Shown here in pieces: positions 7,319 to 9,061 of a stretch of 9,061 bases of DNA. The notes under the pieces were generated by a model that did not search any database, was not told the origin of the DNA, and saw nothing but the letters and a program-made list of their open reading frames with translations. The stretch is from Gammaproteobacteria bacterium (GTDB lineage Bacteria; Pseudomonadota; Gammaproteobacteria; UBA6429; Thiohalophilaceae): positions 1 through 9,061 of the forward strand of contig JAHEIJ010000079.1 in NCBI GenBank assembly GCA_024639445.1, read 5' to 3'. Position 1 is the stretch's first letter. The number at the start of each line of letters is the position of its first letter. A program made the position numbers and the translations under genes.

Positions 7319-8321
7319 AGCCACCGCACACTCACCTTCGTTCGCCTCGTTGGTCCAGCAGTTTTTCACCGAGTATCTGGTTACGCAGCGTGCCTTGAGC
7401 CCCAACACAGTTGCCTCCTACCGCGACGCATTGATACTGTTCCTGGATTTCGCGCATCTGCGCTTGGGCAAGGTACCAACCGAACTGCGTCTCGTCGATA
7501 TCGAACCCGACTTGATCCTGGCGTTCCTGGACCACTTGGAGCAGCAGCGCAACAATACGGTACGCAGTCGTAATCTGAGGCTGACAGCACTGCGTGCATT
7601 CTTGAAATTCGCGGCGCGTCGTGATGTCTCGTCATTGCATGCCATCGAACGTGCGCTGGGTGTGCCAATGAAGCGATTTGAGCGTCCAATGCTCGGGTTC
7701 CTCTCGCGCGAGGAGATGCTGGCGGTGATCGGAGAACCGGGCAGCACCTGGACGTCACAGCGTGATCATCTGCTGCTGGCCATGCTCTACAACACCGGTG
7801 CTCGTGTCTCGGAGATCATCGCAGTGCGTGTCGCTGATGTCGTACTGGAGGCTTCGCCCTGTGTCCACCTGCACGGAAAGGGCCGCAAGCAGCGCGCAGT
7901 GCCATTGTGGAAGTCCACGGTTCGGGAGATCCGGGCTTGGTTGCGGCATAACCCCACGCTGGGCGCCGACGCACCTTTGCTGCCCAACCGGAAAGGGCAA
8001 GCAATGACACGTGCCAATGTCAATCAACGACTCAATATCGCTGTTGGCCGTGCAACCGAAGTACATCGTAGCCTCGCCAAGCGGCACATCTCGCCGCACT
8101 CGATTCGCCACTCTACAGCAATGCATATGCTGCAGTCCGGCGTGGCCTTCAGTGTGATTGCACTGTGGCTGGGACATGAGAACATGTCCACCACACACCG
8201 GTACGTCGAGGCTGACCTGGCGATGAAAGATAAGGCTTTGGCTCGGCTTCAGGAACCCGACACAAAGATCCACCGTTACCGCCCCCCTGACGCCCTGATG
8301 CAGTTCCTTCAGGGGCTGTAA
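7311..8321 (+). CDS. ritC: RIT tyrosine recombinase RitC
   Basis: A 336-residue XerD-like tyrosine recombinase. The N-terminal SAM-like domain is canonical (FFTEYLVTQRALSPNTVASY, about residues 18-37; then RNLRLTALRAFLKFA). Catalytic residues: Arg165 (TGARVSEII), Lys190 (HGKGRKQRAVPL), His263 and Arg266 (HSIRH), His289 (LGHEN) and Tyr298 (THRYVEADL). A C-terminal tail of about 35 residues after the tyrosine helix (QEPDTKIHRYRPPDALMQFL) is rather long and could contact a partner recombinase, an inference. The start ATG 7311 lies inside the end of ritB (ATGTCTGA), with a weak GGCGGTG upstream, so synthesis is probably coupled to ritB. The TAA stop overlaps an inner copy of the end motif. Confidence 0.9.
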   Translation: MSEATAHSPSFASLVQQFFTEYLVTQRALSPNTVASYRDALILFLDFAHLRLGKVPTELRLVDIEPDLILAFLDHLEQQRNNTVRSRNLRLTALRAFLKFAARRDVSSLHAIERALGVPMKRFERPMLGFLSREEMLAVIGEPGSTWTSQRDHLLLAMLYNTGARVSEIIAVRVADVVLEASPCVHLHGKGRKQRAVPLWKSTVREIRAWLRHNPTLGADAPLLPNRKGQAMTRANVNQRLNIAVGRATEVHRSLAKRHISPHSIRHSTAMHMLQSGVAFSVIALWLGHENMSTTHRYVEADLAMKDKALARLQEPDTKIHRYRPPDALMQFLQGL

Positions 8322-8333
8322 CTATGTATAGAT
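8320..8333. repeat. Inner inverted copy of the RIT end motif, right
   Basis: AACTATGTATAGAT differs at one base from the AACTATGTATAGTT of the left terminal repeat. It overlaps the ritC stop codon, is inverted relative to the right terminal copies, and lies 67 bp centre to centre from the nearer one, mirroring the left-end layout. Confidence 0.65.
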
Positions 8334-8371
8334 CCGCCGGCCCTGAGACACATTGAAACAGGGGCTGGCGG
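8334..8371 (+). terminator. GC-rich hairpin after ritC
   Basis: CCGCCGGCCCTG (8334-8345) pairs with CAGGGGCTGGCGG (8359-8371), with one bulge and a G-T pair, around a 13-base loop. No T run follows, so it is either a poor terminator or a structural element of the right end that blocks transcription through the terminal repeat. Confidence 0.45.
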
Positions 8372-8386
8372 GTAACCCATTGACTC

Positions 8387-8423
8387 AACTATACATAGTT
8401 CGGAACTGTACATAGGGGTCGTT
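8387..8423 (-). repeat. Right terminal inverted repeat of RIT element
   Basis: Reverse complement matches the left terminal repeat at 33 of 37 positions. It carries CTATACATAG at 8389-8398 and a one-base variant CTGTACATAG at 8406-8415, again 17 bp apart. Its outermost nine bases, GGGGTCGTT, run straight into a longer palindrome. Confidence 0.88.
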
Positions 8424-8447
8424 ATGTATAGCTATACATAACGACCC
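8416..8447. repeat. Perfect 32-bp palindrome at the right terminus
   Basis: GGGTCGTTATGTATAG (8416-8431) is followed directly by its exact reverse complement (8432-8447). The inner eight bases belong to the right terminal repeat. The outer arm ends AACGACCC, the first eight bases of the element's left end, in left-end orientation. The middle, ATGTATAGCTATACAT, is two half-copies of the end motif back to back. Confidence 0.9.
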
Positions 8448-8529
8448 GAAGTTGCCCTTGAGGGTAGAAGCCTGAACGGTCAAAAAATGCTGAAAGCAGA
8501 CGTGAGCCTCCAACGGACGTGACGGCAAC
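8448..8529. other. Short flank between RIT right end and truncated IS3 gene
   Basis: No gene is seen. GAAGTTGCC near the element edge recurs inverted, as GGCAACTT, at about 8523-8530. This may be part of an unidentified IS end that supplied the foreign C-terminus of the neighbouring orfA. Confidence 0.25.
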
Positions 8530-8859
8530 TTATGCGACACCGCGACCAGAGCGGTTAGCGTAGCAGGCAATGTTGTAGAGTTTGGGGTCCTTGTTCTCAC
8601 GCTTGAGAGCAACAACTTCGTCGGCATTGGCTTCTCGAACAGTGTCACCCGCAAGCCGGTTCTTGCCAGCTTCCAGAAAATCCTTGCTCCAGCGGTAATA
8701 CAGGTTGGTATTAATGCCTTCCCGGCGGCATGGCTCCGCGATAGAGCTCTCACCTCGCAGACCCTCGAGCACAATGCGGATTTTCTCCTCGGTAGAATGC
8801 TTACGGCGGGTTTTACGGCGAATATCTTTGACCGCTTTTTCAGTGTTTGACAGACTCAT
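8530..8859 (-). pseudogene. IS3-family transposase OrfA, C-terminus replaced
   Basis: The first 89 of 109 residues match the OrfA of an IS3-family group that begins MSLSNTEKAVKDIRRKTRRK and has the helix-turn-helix region EEKIRIVLEGLRGESSIAE, then CRREGI, LYYRWSKDFLEAGK and RLAGDT. OrfA binds the IS ends and normally fuses by -1 frameshifting to OrfB, which holds the DDE catalytic site. Here the leucine-zipper part after KREN is replaced by KDPKLYNIACYANRSGRGVA, of unknown origin, and no OrfB follows; the sequence beyond reaches the RIT element after about 80 bases. The start is supported by GAGGAG seven bases upstream. It cannot support transposition but might still bind IS ends. One change at a usually Leu position (AEPCRREG) is also seen. 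Confidence 0.82.
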
Positions 8860-8929
8860 ATCGAGACTCCTCTGCTACAGCTTAAAAATAACAGATCTGT
8901 CTCTTAGTCAATCAGGTCATTTTGTCTCA
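8860..8929 (-). mobile_element. Probable 5' end of the truncated IS3-family element
   Basis: Upstream of orfA, the minus strand reads TGAGACAAAATGACCTG from about 8929, a TG-starting end of the kind IS3-family elements use. It includes a 10-bp palindrome, ACAGATCTGT (8891-8900), and the orfA ribosome binding site. The exact end cannot be set because the other terminal repeat is missing. Confidence 0.4.
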
Positions 8930-9021
8930 CATGCTTTGACGCCGCACAAACCGTTGCAGACGTATCTTGAAAGCTCGTCTACTATGATAGTATCACGTAT
9001 TGATTGGAAGGGATTGAATCA

Positions 9022-9061
9022 ATGGTGCCCCGCAAAAAGACGAAAATGCAGTTGGGGGGGC
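9022..9061 (+). CDS. Start of an unidentified gene, cut by the window edge
   Basis: ATG 9022 is preceded by AAGGGA (9008-9013) at eight bases, and the frame stays open to the edge, reading MVPRKKTKMQLGG, a strongly basic N-terminus. The family is not identifiable from 13 residues. Upstream, ACTATGATAGT (8981-8991) is a perfect odd inverted repeat about 30 bases before the start, a position suited to an operator. Confidence 0.5.
   Translation, partial: MVPRKKTKMQLGG

Larger units (their letters stand above)
4942..8423 (+). mobile_element. RIT (recombinase in trio) element, complete
   Basis: A 3482-bp unit holds three overlapping tyrosine recombinase genes and nothing else, bounded by inverted repeats that start AACGACCCC at both ends. 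This matches the known RIT class: three co-directional, different tyrosine recombinases (RitA, RitB, RitC) between terminal inverted repeats. All three genes keep complete catalytic residues and both ends are present, so the element may still be active. The genes look more GC-rich than the flanking DNA. No cargo gene and no clear target duplication are seen: the bases outside the left end (GTAAA) and right end (ATGTA) differ. Confidence 0.88.

Noticed and set aside
6545..7408. Long minus-strand open frame (287 codons) opposite ritB
   Set aside because: It lies wholly opposite two conserved recombinase genes with full catalytic motifs, is Cys/Gln/His-rich, and reflects GC-rich codon bias.
7755..8273. 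Minus-strand open frame (172 codons) opposite ritC
   Set aside because: Same reason: opposite strand of a gene with clear motifs, no ribosome binding site and no recognisable domain.
4942..8447. CRISPR-like reading of the repeated CTATGTATAG motifs
   Set aside because: Copies are short, near-palindromic, few and placed symmetrically at element ends with no regular spacers; they fit recombinase sites.

Overview
The window looks like an accessory, mobile-element-rich stretch of a Gram-negative, probably proteobacterial, chromosome. The clues are a VPLPA/PEP-CTERM-type C-terminal sorting signal (exosortase systems occur in Gram-negative, exopolysaccharide-making bacteria), IS3- and IS66-family debris, an integron-type attC-like site, and a trio of tyrosine recombinases. 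Species cannot be assigned from the sequence.

Layout. The left edge (1-132) has no assignable gene. A membrane-anchored SGNH/GDSL-like hydrolase lies on the minus strand (133-1170). Divergent from it is the remnant of a PEP-CTERM-type surface protein (1208-1680), which lacks a signal peptide and is frameshifted, followed by a weak terminator-like hairpin. A small two-helix membrane protein (2016-2267) is followed directly by an attC-like site (about 2276-2339), so the pair resembles a solitary integron cassette. Next is a large exported beta-sandwich-type protein gene (2724-4601) with a perfect ribosome binding site and a strong terminator. It is broken by about 147 bp of IS66-type DNA: the tail of tnpC, its stop codon and an outer IS end reading GTAAGCG.

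The main intact system is at 4942-8423, a complete 'recombinase in trio' (RIT) element. Three overlapping, co-directional tyrosine recombinase genes (here ritA, ritB, ritC) each keep the full R-K-HxxR-H-Y catalytic set. They lie between 37-bp imperfect terminal inverted repeats (33 of 37 identical). Each end carries three copies of a near-palindromic motif, CTATGTATAG, in a symmetric layout: two in the terminal repeat 17 bp apart and one inverted copy further in. The right terminus runs into a perfect 32-bp palindrome that has no counterpart on the left. A hairpin sits over the ritA ribosome binding site and another follows ritC.

Right of the element is a minus-strand IS3-family orfA (8530-8859). 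Its helix-turn-helix half is intact, but its C-terminus is replaced by unrelated sequence and no orfB is present. The last 40 bases hold the start of a further plus-strand gene with a good ribosome binding site. Overall, a self-contained element with intact genes sits among broken surface-protein genes, IS scars and a cassette-like unit, which suggests an insertion hot spot.
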